Assembly (NCBI GenBank): GCA_030533445.1
Contig: JARPUW010000526.1
Location: 51,086-115,085, forward strand
DNA length: 64,000 bases
Source of the DNA: Cyprinodon diabolis
Lineage: Eukaryota > Chordata > Actinopteri > Cyprinodontiformes > Cyprinodontidae
Direction: 5' to 3'
Both the position numbers and the translations under genes were made by a program. Below the pieces are notes generated by a model, which had not been told where the DNA came from, ran no database searches, and saw only the letters and a list, made by a program, of their open reading frames with translations. Below, piece by piece: positions 1 to 12,400 of this stretch; the first letter of the stretch is position 1, and every line of letters begins with the position of its first letter.

Positions 1-39
1 TGCTCAAATCTACTTTATATTGTTAGTTTTCAGCTCTAG
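1..39 (+). repeat. Partial monomer at the left edge
   Basis: These are the last 39 bp of a monomer, from TGCTCAAATC to CTCTAG, cut by the window edge. The array therefore continues to the left. Confidence 0.97.
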
Positions 40-1278
40 ATGATTGCCAGAAAAGATCATGGCTGTATCATTAATGGTTTGTCTGTTACAACTCCAGAGG
101 CCAAAATGGCATTATCTCACTGTGAAAAGAGCGTTTTCGCCTCAACTTCTGTTTTGAAGCTTGGAGCCAAAAACATCTGCTCAAATCTACTTTATATTGT
201 TAGTTTTCAGCTCTAGATGATTGCCAGAAAAGATCATGGCTGTATCATTAATGGTTTGTCTGTTACAACTCCTGAGGCCAAAATGGCATTATCTCACTGT
301 GAAAAGAGCGTTTTGGCCTCAACTTCTGATTTGAAGCTTGGAACCAAAAACATCTGCTCAAATCTACTTTATATTGTTAGTTTTCAGCTCTAGATGATTG
401 CCAGAAAAGATCATGGCTGTATCATTAATGGTTTGTCTGTTACAACTCCAGAGGCCAAAATGGCATTATCTCACTGTGAAAAGAGCGTTTTGGCCTCAAC
501 TTCTGATTTGAAGCTTGGAACCAAAAACATCTGCTCAAATCTACTTTATATTGTTAGTTTTCAGCTCTAGATGATTGCCAGAAAAGATCATGGCTGTATC
601 ATTAATGGTTTGTCTGTTACAACTCCAGAGGCCAAAATGGCATTATCTCACTTTGAAAAGAGCGTTTTGGCCTCAACTTCTGATTTGAAGCTTGGAACCA
701 AAAACATCTGCTCAAATCTACTTTATATTGTTAGTTTTCAGCTCTAGGTGATTGCCAGAAAAGATCATGGCTGTATCATTAATGGTTTTTCTGTTACAAC
801 TCCAGAGGCCAAAATGGCATTATCTCACTGTGAAAAGAGCGTTTTGGCCTCAACTTCTGATTTGAAGCTTGGAACCAAAAACATCTGCTCAAATCTACTT
901 TATATTGTTAGTTTACAGCTCTATGTGATTGCCAGAAAAGATCATGGCTGTATCATTAATGGTTTTTCTGTTACAACTCCAGAGGCCAAAATGGCATTAT
1001 CTCACTGTGAAAAGAGCGTTTTGGCCTCAACTTCTGATTTGAAGCTTGGAACCAAAAACATCTGCTCAAATCTACTTTATATTGTTAGTTTTCAGCTCTA
1101 GATGATTGCCAGAAAAGATCATGGCTGTATCATTAATGGTTTTTCTGTTACAACTCCAGAGGCCAAAATGGCATTATCTCACTGTGAAAAGAGCGTTTTG
1201 GCCTCAACTTCTGATTTGAAGCTTGGAACCAAAAACATCTGCTCAAATCTACTTTATATTGTTAGTTTTCAGCTCTAG
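40..1278 (+). repeat. Seven lead-in monomers with private variants
   Basis: These seven 177-bp monomers do not match any later block as an ordered set. Private or rare variants include GCGTTTTCGCC with GTTTTGAAG and GGAGCC in the first unit, CCTGAGG for CCAGAGG in the second, and CACTTTGAA for CACTGTGAA in the fourth. Three consecutive units (748, 925 and 1102) carry TTTTTCTG for TTTGTCTG, and two of these start with GTG. All seven have the GAAAAGAGCG form. They probably continue a block lying to the left of the window. Confidence 0.85.
748..1101 (+). other. Two-monomer reading frame created by loss of a stop (not a gene)
   Basis: A 117-codon frame spans two adjacent monomers. Because 177 is 3 x 59, each ordinary monomer is open for 58 codons and closes with TAG at its end. 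Here the stop between the units is changed from TAG to TAT (CTCTATGTGATT at about 920-930), so two units fuse and the product repeats the same 58-residue sequence. The frame starts at GTG, since this monomer has GTGATTGCC instead of ATGATTGCC. I see no promoter, ribosome context, domain, signal peptide or codon bias distinct from other monomers. The chance of one 58-codon open frame is about 6% per frame, so the frame itself is unremarkable. I regard it as non-coding satellite DNA. Confidence 0.9.
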
Positions 1279-1455
1279 ATGATTGCCAGAAAAGATCATG
1301 GCTGTATCATTAATGGTTTGTCTGTTACAACTCCAGAGGCCAAAATGGCATTATCTCACTGTGAAAAGAGCGTTTTGGCCTCAACTTCTGATTTGAAGCT
1401 TGGAACCAAAAACATCTGCTCAAATCTACTTTATATTGTTAGTTTTCAGCTCTAG
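1279..1455 (+). repeat. Representative consensus monomer
   Basis: This unit matches the majority base at every position I compared. Landmarks by monomer position: ATGATTGCC at 1-9; an A run at 12-15; TTAAT near 32-36; GGCC at 60-63; an A run at 64-67; the only CpG, in AGCGTTTT, at 93-94; a HindIII site AAGCTT at 118-123; an A5 run at 130-134; CTCTAG at 172-177. Position 177 and the next unit's first A complete an XbaI site, TCTAGA. G+C is 67 of 177. The first 21 bp contain ATGAT and ATCAT as 5-bp inverted arms. There is no match to the CENP-B box core (TTCG, four bases, A, two bases, CGGG). Confidence 0.95.
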
Positions 1456-4112
1456 ATGATTGCCAGAAAAGATCATGGCTGTATCATTAATGGTTTGTCT
1501 GTTACAACTCCAGAGGCCAAAATGGCATTATCTCACTGTGAAAAGAGCGTTTTGGCCTCAACTTCTGATTTGAAGCTTGGAACCAAAAACATCTGCTCAA
1601 ATCTACTTTATATTGTTAGTTTTCAGCTCTAGATGATTGCCAGAAAAGATCATGGCTGTATCATTAATGGTTTGTCTGTTACAACTCCAGAGGCCAAAAT
1701 GGCATTATCTCACTGTGAAAAGAGCGTTTTGGCCTCAACCTTCTGATTTGAAGCTTGGAACCAAAAACATCTGCTCAAATCTACTTTATATTGTTAGTTT
1801 TCAGCTCTAGATGATTGCCAGAAAAGATCATGGCTGTATCATTAATGGTTTGTCTGTTACAACTCCAGAGGCCAAAATGGCATTATCTCACTGTGAAAAG
1901 AGCGTTTTGGCCTCATCTTCTGATTTGAAGCTTGGAACCAAAAACATCTGCTCAAATCTACTTTATATTGTTAGTTTTCAGCTCTAGATGATTGCCAGAA
2001 AAGATCATGGCTGTATCATTAATGGTTTTTCTGTTACAACTCCAGAGGCCAAAATGGCATTATCTCACTGTGAAAAGAACGTTTTGGCCTCAACTTCTGA
2101 TTTGAAGCTTGGAACCAAAAACATCTGCTCAAATCTACTTTATATTGTTAGTTTTCAGCTCTAGATGATTGCCAGAAAAGATCATGGCTGTATCATTAAT
2201 GGTTTGTCTGTTACAACTCCAGAGGCCAAAATGGCATTATCTCACTGTGAAATGAGCGTTTTGGCCTCAACTTCTGATTTGAAGCTTGGAACCAAAAACA
2301 TCTGCTCAAATCTACTTTATATTGTTAGTTTTCAGCTCTAGATGATTGCCAGAAAAGATCATGGCTGTATCATTAATGGTTTGTCTGTTACAACTCCAGA
2401 GGCCAAAATGGCATTATCTCACTGTGAAAAGAGCGTTTTGGCCTCAACTTCTGATTTGAAGCTTGGAACCAAAAACATCTGCTCAAATCTACTTTGTATT
2501 GTTAGTTTTCAGCTCTAGGTGATTGCCAGAAAAGATCATGGCTGTATCATTAATGGTTTGTCTGTTACAACTCCAGAGGCCAAAATGGCATTATCTCACT
2601 GTGAAATGAGCGTTTTGGCCTCAACTTCTGATTTGAAGCTTGGAACCTAAAACATCTGCTCAAATCTACTTTATATTGTTAGTTTTCAGCTCTAGATGAT
2701 TGCCAGAAAAGATCATGGCTGTATCATTAATGGTTTGTCTGTTACAACTCCAGAGGCCAAAATGGCATTATCCCACTGTGAAAAGAGCGTTTTGGCCTCA
2801 ACTTCTGATTTGAAGCTTGGAACCAAAAACATCTGCTCAAATCTACTTTATATTGTTAGTTTTCAGCTCTAGATGATTGCCAGAAAAGATCATGGCTGTA
2901 TCATTAATGGTTTGTCTGTTACAACTCCAGAGGCCAAAATGGCATTATCTCACTGTGAAAAGAGCGTTTTGGCCTCAACTTCTGATTTGAAGCTTGGAAC
3001 CAAAAACATCTGCTCAAATCTACTTTATATTGTTAGTTTTCAGCTCTAGATGATTGCCAGAAAAGATCATGGCTGTATCATTAATGGTTTGTCTGTTACA
3101 ACTCCAGAGGCCAAAATGGCATTATCTCACTGTGAAAAGAGCGTTTTGGCCTCAACCTTCTGATTTGAAGCTTGGAACCAAAAACATCTGCTCAAATCTA
3201 CTTTATATTGTTAGTTTTCAGCTCTAGATGATTGCCAGAAAAGATCATGGCTGTATCATTAATGGTTTGTCTGTTACAACTCCAGAGGCCAAAATGGCAT
3301 TATCTCACTGTGAAAAGAGCGTTTTGGCCTCATCTTCTGATTTGAAGCTTGGAACCAAAAACATCTGCTCAAATCTACTTTATATTGTTAGTTTTCAGCT
3401 CTAGATGATTGCCAGAAAAGATCATGGCTGTATCATTAATGGTTTGTCTGTTACAACTCCAGAGGCCAAAATGGCATTATCTCACTGTGAAATGAGCGTT
3501 TTGGCCTCAACTTCTGATTTGAAGCTTGGAACCAAAAACATCTGCTCAAATCTACTTTATATTGTTAGTTTTCAGCTCTAGATGATTGCCAGAAAAGATC
3601 ATGGCTGTATCATTAATGGTTTGTCTGTTACAACTCCAGAGGCCAAAATGGCATTATCTCACTGTGAAATGAGCGTTTTGGCCTCAACTTCTGATTTGAA
3701 GCTTGGAACCAAAAACATCTGCTCAAATCTACTTTATATTGTTAGTTTTCAGCTCTAGATGATTGCCAGAAAAGATCATGGCTGTATCATTAATGGTTTG
3801 TCTGTTACAACTCCAGAGGCCAAAATGGCATTATCTCACTGTGAAAAGAGCGTTTTGGCCTCAACTTCTGATTTGAAGCTTGGAACCAAAAACATCTGCT
3901 CAAATCTACTTTATATTGTTAGTTTTCAGCTCTAGATGATTGCCAGAAAAGATCATGGCTGTATCATTAATGGTTTGTCTGTTACAACTCCAGAGGCCAA
4001 AATGGCATTATCTCACTGTGAAAAGAGCGTTTTGGCCTCAACTTCTGATTTGAAGCTTGGAACCAAAAACATCTGCTCAAATCTACTTTATATTGTTAGT
4101 TTTCAGCTCTAG
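1279..4112 (+). repeat. 16-monomer block with a distant copy at 42568-45401
   Basis: The ordered variant series is: two plain units, then extra-C, CCTCATC, TTTTTCTG with GAACG, GAAATGAG, CTTTGTATT, GTG start with GAACCTAAAAC, TATCCCAC, plain, extra-C, CCTCATC, two GAAATGAG units, and two plain units. The same order recurs exactly 41,289 bp downstream, for instance GAAAAGAAC at 2072 and 43361. The match fails in the monomers on both sides (1102 against 42391, 4113 against 45402). The block overlaps the start of the 16-monomer tandem pair at 2873. Confidence 0.88.
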
Positions 4113-5707
4113 ATGATTGCCAGAAAAGATCATGGCTGTATCATTAATGGTTTGTCTGTTACAACTCCAGAGGCCAAAATGGCATTATCTCACTGTGAAA
4201 TGAGCGTTTTGGCCTCAACTTCTGATTTGAAGCTTGGAACCAAAAACATCTGCTCAAATCTACTTTATATTGTTAGTTTTCAGCTCTAGATGATTGCCAG
4301 AAAAGATCATGGCTGTATCATTAATGGTTTGTCTGTTACAACTCCAGAGGCCAAAATGGCATTATCTCACTGTGAAATGAGCGTTTTGGCCTCAACTTCT
4401 GATTTGAAGCTTGGAGCCAAAAACATCTGCTCAAATCTACTTTATATTGTTAGTTTTCAGCTCTAGATGATTGCCAGAAAAGATCATGGCTGTATCATTA
4501 ATGGTTTGTCTGTTACAACTCCAGAGGCCAAAATGGCATTATCTCACTGTGAAAAGAGCGTTTTGGCCTCAACTTCTGATTTGAAGCTTGGAACCAAAAA
4601 CATCTGCTCAAATCTACTTTATATTGTTAGTTTTCAGCTCTAGATGATTGCCAGAAAAGATCATGGCTGTATCATTAATGGTTTGTCTGTTACAACTCCA
4701 GAGGCCAAAATGGCATTATCTCACTGTGAAATGAGCGTTTTGGCCTCAACTTCTGATTTGAAGCTTGGAACCAAAAAACATCTGCTCAAATCTACTTTAT
4801 ATTTTTAGTTTTCAGCTCTAGATGATTGCCAGAAAAGATCATGGCTGTATCATTAATGGTTTGTCTGTTACAACTCCAGAGGCCAAAATGGCATTATCTC
4901 ACTGTGAAAAGAGCGTTTTGGCCTCAGCTTCTGATTTGAAGCTTGGAACCAAAAACATCTGCTCAAATCTACTTCATATTGTTAGTTTTCAGCTCTAGGT
5001 GATTGCCAGAAAAGATCATGGCTGTATCATTAATGGTTTTTCTGTTACAACTCCAGAGGCCAAAATGGCATTATCTCACTGTGAAAAGAGCGTTTTGGCC
5101 TCAACTTCTGATTTGAAGCTTGGAACCAAAAACATCTGCTCAAATCTACTTTATATTGTTAGTTTTCAGCTCTAGATGATTGCCAGAAAAGATCATGGCT
5201 GTATCATTAATGGTTTGTCTGTTACAACTCCAGAGGCCAAAATGGCATTATCTCACTGTGAAATGAGCGTTTTGGCCTCAACTTCTGATTTGAAGCTTGG
5301 AACCAAAAACATCTGCTCAAATCTACTTTATATTGTTAGTTTTCAGCTCTAGATGATTGCCAGAAAAGATCATGGCTGTATCATTAATGGTTTGTCTGTT
5401 ACAACTCCAGAGGCCAAAATGGCATTATCTCACTGTGAAAAGAGCGTTTTGGCCTCAACTTCTGATTTGAAGCTTGGAACCAAAAACATCTGCTCAAATA
5501 TACTTTATATTGTTAGTTTTCAGCTCTAGATGATTGCCAGAAAAGATCATGGCTGTATCATTAATGGTTTGTCTGTTACAACTCCAGAGGCCAAAATGGC
5601 ATTATCTCACTGTGAAAAGAGCGTTTTGGCCTCAACCTTCTGATTTGAAGCTTGGAACCAAAAACATCTGCTCAAATCTACTTTATATTGTTAGTTTTCA
5701 GCTCTAG
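2873..5707 (+). repeat. HOR block A16, copy 1 (16 monomers)
   Basis: The diagnostic order is extra-C (3050), CCTCATC (3228), two GAAATGAG, two plain, GAAATGAG, GAAATGAG with GGAGCC (4290), plain, six-A with TATTTTTAG (4644), CCTCAGC with CTTCATATT (4822), GTG start with TTTTTCTG (4999), GAAATGAG, and AAATATACTT (5353). The same order follows directly at 5708-8539; the TATTTTTAG and CTTCATATT landmarks sit 2,833 bp apart between the copies. Confidence 0.9.
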
Positions 5708-8539
5708 ATGATTGCCAGAAAAGATCATGGCTGTATCATTAATGGTTTGTCTGTTACAACTCCAGAGGCCAAAATGGCATTATCTCACTGTGAAAAGAGC
5801 GTTTTGGCCTCAACTTCTGATTTGAAGCTTGGAACCAAAAACATCTGCTCAAATCTACTTTATATTGTTAGTTTTCAGCTCTAGATGATTGCCAGAAAAG
5901 ATCATGGCTGTATCATTAATGGTTTGTCTGTTACAACTCCAGAGGCCAAAATGGCATTATCTCACTGTGAAAAGAGCGTTTTGGCCTCAACCTTCTGATT
6001 TGAAGCTTGGAACCAAAAACATCTGCTCAAATCTACTTTATATTGTTAGTTTTCAGCTCTAGATGATTGCCAGAAAAGATCATGGCTGTATCATTAATGG
6101 TTTGTCTGTTACAACTCCAGAGGCCAAAATGGCATTATCTCACTGTGAAAAGAGCGTTTTGGCCTCATCTTCTGATTTGAAGCTTGGAACCAAAAACATC
6201 TGCTCAAATCTACTTTATATTGTTAGTTTTCAGCTCTAGATGATTGCCAGAAAAGATCATGGCTGTATCATTAATGGTTTGTCTGTTACAACTCCAGAGG
6301 CCAAAATGGCATTATCTCACTGTGAAATGAGCGTTTTGGCCTCAACTTCTGATTTGAAGCTTGGAACCAAAAACATCTGCTCAAATCTACTTTATATTGT
6401 TAGTTTTCAGCTCTAGATGATTGCCAGAAAAGATCATGGCTGTATCATTAATGGTTTGTCTGTTACAACTCCAGAGGCCAAAATGGCATTATCTCACTGT
6501 GAAATGAGCGTTTTGGCCTCAACTTCTGATTTGAAGCTTGGAACCAAAAACATCTGCTCAAATCTACTTTATATTGTTAGTTTTCAGCTCTAGATGATTG
6601 CCAGAAAAGATCATGGCTGTATCATTAATGGTTTGTCTGTTACAACTCCAGAGGCCAAAATGGCATTATCTCACTGTGAAAAGAGCGTTTTGGCCTCAAC
6701 TTCTGATTTGAAGCTTGGAACCAAAAACATCTGCTCAAATCTACTTTATATTGTTAGTTTTCAGCTCTAGATGATTGCCAGAAAAGATCATGGCTGTATC
6801 ATTAATGGTTTGTCTGTTACAACTCCAGAGGCCAAAATGGCATTATCTCACTGTGAAAAGAGCGTTTTGGCCTCAACTTCTGATTTGAAGCTTGGAACCA
6901 AAAACATCTGCTCAAATCTACTTTATATTGTTAGTTTTCAGCTCTAGATGATTGCCAGAAAAGATCATGGCTGTATCATTAATGGTTTGTCTGTTACAAC
7001 TCCAGAGGCCAAAATGGCATTATCTCACTGTGAAATGAGCGTTTTGGCCTCAACTTCTGATTTGAAGCTTGGAACCAAAAACATCTGCTCAAATCTACTT
7101 TATATTGTTAGTTTTCAGCTCTAGATGATTGCCAGAAAAGATCATGGCTGTATCATTAATGGTTTGTCTGTTACAACTCCAGAGGCCAAAATGGCATTAT
7201 CTCACTGTGAAATGAGCGTTTTGGCCTCAACTTCTGATTTGAAGCTTGGAGCCAAAAACATCTGCTCAAATCTACTTTATATTGTTAGTTTTCAGCTCTA
7301 GATGATTGCCAGAAAAGATCATGGCTGTATCATTAATGGTTTGTCTGTTACAACTCCAGAGGCCAAAATGGCATTATCTCACTGTGAAAGAGCGTTTTGG
7401 CCTCAACTTCTGATTTGAAGCTTGGAACCAAAAACATCTGCTCAAATCTACTTTATATTGTTAGTTTTCAGCTCTAGATGATTGCCAGAAAAGATCATGG
7501 CTGTATCATTAATGGTTTGTCTGTTACAACTCCAGAGGCCAAAATGGCATTATCTCACTGTGAAATGAGCGTTTTGGCCTCAACTTCTGATTTGAAGCTT
7601 GGAACCAAAAAACATCTGCTCAAATCTACTTTATATTTTTAGTTTCAGCTCTAGATGATTGCCAGAAAAGATCATGGCTGTATCATTAATGGTTTGTCTG
7701 TTACAACTCCAGAGGCCAAAATGGCATTATCTCACTGTGAAAAGAGCGTTTTGGCCTCAGCTTCTGATTTGAAGCTTGGAACCAAAAACATCTGCTCAAA
7801 TCTACTTCATATTGTTAGTTTTCAGCTCTAGGTGATTGCCAGAAAAGATCATGGCTGTATCATTAATGGTTTTTCTGTTACAACTCCAGAGGCCAAAATG
7901 GCATTATCTCACTGTGAAAAGAGCGTTTTGGCCTCAACTTCTGATTTGAAGCTTGGAACCAAAAACATCTGCTCAAATCTACTTTATATTGTTAGTTTTC
8001 AGCTCTAGATGATTGCCAGAAAAGATCATGGCTGTATCATTAATGGTTTGTCTGTTACAACTCCAGAGGCCAAAATGGCATTATCTCACTGTGAAATGAG
8101 CGTTTTGGCCTCAACTTCTGATTTGAAGCTTGGAACCAAAAACATCTGCTCAAATCTACTTTATATTGTTAGTTTTCAGCTCTAGATGATTGCCAGAAAA
8201 GATCATGGCTGTATCATTAATGGTTTGTCTGTTACAACTCCAGAGGCCAAAATGGCATTATCTCACTGTGAAAAGAGCGTTTTGGCCTCAACTTCTGATT
8301 TGAAGCTTGGAACCAAAAACATCTGCTCAAATATACTTTATATTGTTAGTTTTCAGCTCTAGATGATTGCCAGAAAAGATCATGGCTGTATCATTAATGG
8401 TTTGTCTGTTACAACTCCAGAGGCCAAAATGGCATTATCTCACTGTGAAAAGAGCGTTTTGGCCTCAACTTCTGATTTGAAGCTTGGAACCAAAAACATC
8501 TGCTCAAATCTACTTTATATTGTTAGTTTTCAGCTCTAG
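5708..8539 (+). repeat. HOR block A16, copy 2 (16 monomers)
   Basis: This is the tandem copy of 2873-5707. It has two private single-base deletions: GAAAGAGCG for GAAAAGAGCG at about 7388, and AGTTTCAG for AGTTTTCAG at about 7641. The last monomer (8363) lacks the extra C of its counterpart at 5530. The preceding unit (8186) carries AAATATACTT in both copies. Confidence 0.88.
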
Positions 8540-8716
8540 ATGATTGCCAGAAAAGATCATTGCTGTATCATTAATGGTTTGTCTGTTACAACTCCAGAGG
8601 CCAAAATGGCATTATCTCACTGTGAAAAGAGCGTTTTGGCCTCAACTTCTGATTTGAAGCTTGGAACCAAAAACATCTGCTCAAATCTACTTTGTATTGT
8701 TAGTTTTCAGCTCTAG

Positions 8717-8894
8717 GTGATTGCCAGAAAAGATAATGGCTGTATCATTAATGGTTTGTCTGTTACAACTCCAGAGGCCAAAATGGCATTATCTCACTGT
8801 GAAATGAGCGTTTTGGCCTCAACCTTCTGATTTGAAGCTTGGAACCAAAAACATCTGCTCAAATCTACTTTATATTGTTAGTTTTCAGCTCTAG
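8717..8894 (+). repeat. Recombinant monomer joining two variant lineages
   Basis: The left part carries the GTG start, GATAATGG and GAAATGAG seen in the units at 12791, 15626, 18106, 20941, 23774 and 26609. In all those units the right part is CCTCAACTT followed by GAACCTAAAAC. Here the right part instead has the extra C and GAACCAAAAAC, and it is followed by a CCTCATC unit and then a TTTTTCTG unit, as at 1633-2164. A crossover inside this monomer, between the GAAATGAG and extra-C positions, is the simplest explanation. Confidence 0.75.
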
Positions 8895-9425
8895 ATGATT
8901 GCCAGAAAAGATCATGGCTGTATCATTAATGGTTTGTCTGTTACAACTCCAGAGGCCAAAATGGCATTATTTCACTGTGAAAAGAGCGTTTTGGCCTCAT
9001 CTTCTGATTTGAAGCTTGGAACCAAAAACATCTGCTCAAATCTACTTTATATTGTTAGTTTTCAGCTCTAGATGATTGCCAGAAAAGATCATGGCTGTAT
9101 CATTAATGGTTTTTCTGTTACAACTCCAGAGGCCAAAATGGCATTATCTCACTGTGAAAAGAGCGTTTTGGCCTCAACTTCTGATTTGAAGCTTGGAACC
9201 AAAAACATCTGCTCAAATCTACTTTATATTGTTAGTTTTCAGCTCTAGATGATTGCCAGAAAAGATCATGGCTGTATCATTAATGGTTTGTCTGTTACAA
9301 CTCCAGAGGCCAAAATGGCATTATCTCACTGTGAAATGAGCGTTTTGGCCTCAACTTCTGATTTGAAGCTTGGAACCAAAAACATCTGCTCAAATCTACT
9401 TTATATTGTTAGTTTTCAGCTCTAG

Positions 9426-12400
9426 ATGATTGCCAGAAAAGATCATGGCTGTATCATTAATGGTTTGTCTGTTACAACTCCAGAGGCCAAAATGGCATTA
9501 TCTCACTGTGAAAAGAGCGTTTTGGCCTCAACTTCTGATTTGAAGCTTGGAACCAAAAACATCTGCTCAAATATACTTTATATTGTTAGTTTTCAGCTCT
9601 AGATGATTGCCAGAAAAGATCATGGCTGTATCATTAATGGTTTGTCTGTTACAACTCCAGAGGCCAAAATGGCATTATCTCACTGTGAAAAGAGCGTTTT
9701 GGCCTCAACCTTCTGATTTGAAGCTTGGAACCAAAAACATCTGCTCAAATCTACTTTATATTGTTAGTTTTCAGCTCTAGATGATTGCCAGAAAAGATCA
9801 TGGCTGTATCATTAATGGTTTGTCTGTTACAACTCCAGAGGCCAAAATGGCATTATCTCACTGTGAAAAGAGCGTTTTGGCCTCAACTTCTGATTTGAAG
9901 CTTGGAACCAAAAACATCTGCTCAAATCTACTTTATATTGTTAGTTTTCAGCTCTAGATGATTGCCAGAAAAGATCATGGCTGTATCATTAATGGTTTGT
10001 CTGTTACAACTCCAGAGGCCAAAATGGCATTATCTCACTGTGAAAAGAGCGTTTTGGCCTCAACCTTCTGATTTGAAGCTTGGAACCAAAAACATCTGCT
10101 CAAATCTACTTTATATTGTTAGTTTTCAGCTCTAGATGATTGCCAGAAAAGATCATGGCTGTATCATTAATGGTTTGTCTGTTACAACTCCAGAGGCCAA
10201 AATGGCATTATCTCACTGTGAAAAGAGCGTTTTGGCCTCATCTTCTGATTTGAAGCTTGGAACCAAAAACATCTGCTCAAATCTACTTTATATTGTTAGT
10301 TTTCAGCTCTAGATGATTGCCAGAAAAGATCATGGCTGTATCATTAATGGTTTGTCTGTTACAACTCCAGAGGCCAAAATGGCATTATCTCACTGTGAAA
10401 TGAGCGTTTTGGCCTCAACTTCTGATTTGAAGCTTGGAACCAAAAACATCTGCTCAAATCTACTTTATATTGTTAGTTTTCAGCTCTAGATGATTGCCAG
10501 AAAAGATCATGGCTGTATCATTAATGGTTTGTCTGTTACAACTCCAGAGGCCAAAATGGCATTATCTCACTGTGAAATGAGCGTTTTGGCCTCAACTTCT
10601 GATTTGAAGCTTGGAACCAAAAACATCTGCTCAAATCTACTTTATATTGTTAGTTTTCAGCTCTAGATGATTGCCAGAAAAGATCATGGCTGTATCATTA
10701 ATGGTTTGTCTGTTACAACTCCAGAGGCCAAAATGGCATTATCTCACTGTGAAAAGAGCGTTTTGGCCTCAACTTCTGATTTGAAGCTTGGAACCAAAAA
10801 CATCTGCTCAAATCTACTTTATATTGTTAGTTTTCAGCTCTAGATGATTGCCAGAAAAGATCATGGCTGTATCATTAATGGTTTGTCTGTTACAACTCCA
10901 GAGGCCAAAATGGCATTATCTCACTGTGAAAAGAGCGTTTTGGCCTCAACTTCTGATTTGAAGCTTGGAACCAAAAACATCTGCTCAAATCTACTTTATA
11001 TTGTTAGTTTTCAGCTCTAGATGATTGCCAGAAAAGATCATGGCTGTATCATTAATGGTTTGTCTGTTACAACTCCAGAGGCCAAAATGGCATTATCTCA
11101 CTGTGAAATGAGCGTTTTGGCCTCAACTTCTGATTTGAAGCTTGGAACCAAAAACATCTGCTCAAATCTACTTTATATTGTTAGTTTTCAGCTCTAGATG
11201 ATTGCCAGAAAAGATCATGGCTGTATCATTAATGGTTTGTCTGTTACAACTCCAGAGGCCAAAATGGCATTATCTCACTGTGAAATGAGCGTTTTGGCCT
11301 CAACTTCTGATTTGAAGCTTGGAGCCAAAAACATCTGCTCAAATCTACTTTATATTGTTAGTTTTCAGCTCTAGATGATTGCCAGAAAAGATCATGGCTG
11401 TATCATTAATGGTTTGTCTGTTACAACTCCAGAGGCCAAAATGGCATTATCTCACTGTGAAAAGAGCGTTTTGGCCTCAACTTCTGATTTGAAGCTTGGA
11501 ACCAAAAACATCTGCTCAAATCTACTTTATATTGTTAGTTTTCAGCTCTAGATGATTGCCAGAAAAGATCATGGCTGTATCATTAATGGTTTGTCTGTTA
11601 CAACTCCAGAGGCCAAAATGGCATTATCTCACTGTGAAATGAGCGTTTTGGCCTCAACTTCTGATTTGAAGCTTGGAACCAAAAAACATCTGCTCAAATC
11701 TACTTTATATTTTTAGTTTTCAGCTCTAGATGATTGCCAGAAAAGATCATGGCTGTATCATTAATGGTTTGTCTGTTACAACTCCAGAGGCCAAAATGGC
11801 ATTATCTCACTGTGAAAAGAGCGTTTTGGCCTCAGCTTCTGATTTGAAGCTTGGAACCAAAAACATCTGCTCAAATCTACTTCATATTGTTAGTTTTCAG
11901 CTCTAGGTGATTGCCAGAAAAGATCATGGCTGTATCATTAATGGTTTTTCTGTTACAACTCCAGAGGCCAAAATGGCATTATCTCACTGTGAAAAGAGCG
12001 TTTTGGCCTCAACTTCTGATTTGAAGCTTGGAACCAAAAACATCTGCTCAAATCTACTTTATATTGTTAGTTTTCAGCTCTAGATGATTGCCAGAAAAGA
12101 TCATGGCTGTATCATTAATGGTTTGTCTGTTACAACTCCAGAGGCCAAAATGGCATTATCTCACTGTGAAATGAGCGTTTTGGCCTCAACTTCTGATTTG
12201 AAGCTTGGAACCAAAAACATCTGCTCAAATCTACTTTATATTGTAGTTTTCAGCTCTAGATGATTGCCAGAAAAGATCATGGCTGTATCATTAATGGTTT
12301 GTCTGTTACAACTCCAGAGGCCAAAATGGCATTATCTCACTGTGAAAAGAGCGTTTTGGCCTCAACTTCTGATTTGAAGCTTGGAACCAAAAACATCTGC

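Larger units (their letters stand above)
5353..9425 (+). repeat. 23-monomer tandem duplication, copy 1 (about 4.07 kb)
   Basis: This block begins at an AAATATACTT monomer and runs through the second A16 copy. It then takes in a plain unit (8363), GATCATTGCTG with CTTTGTATT (8540), GATAATGG (8717), CCTCATC with TTTCACTG (8895), TTTTTCTG (9072) and GAAATGAG (9249). The series restarts at 9426 with the same AAATATACTT monomer. Landmarks are shifted by 4,073-4,075 bp, for example TCATTGC units at 8540 and 12614. Confidence 0.87.

Noticed and set aside
748..1101. 117-codon open reading frame as a protein-coding gene
   Set aside because: It is two satellite monomers joined by loss of one TAG. It repeats the same 58 residues and lies among hundreds of near-identical non-coding units with no gene signals.
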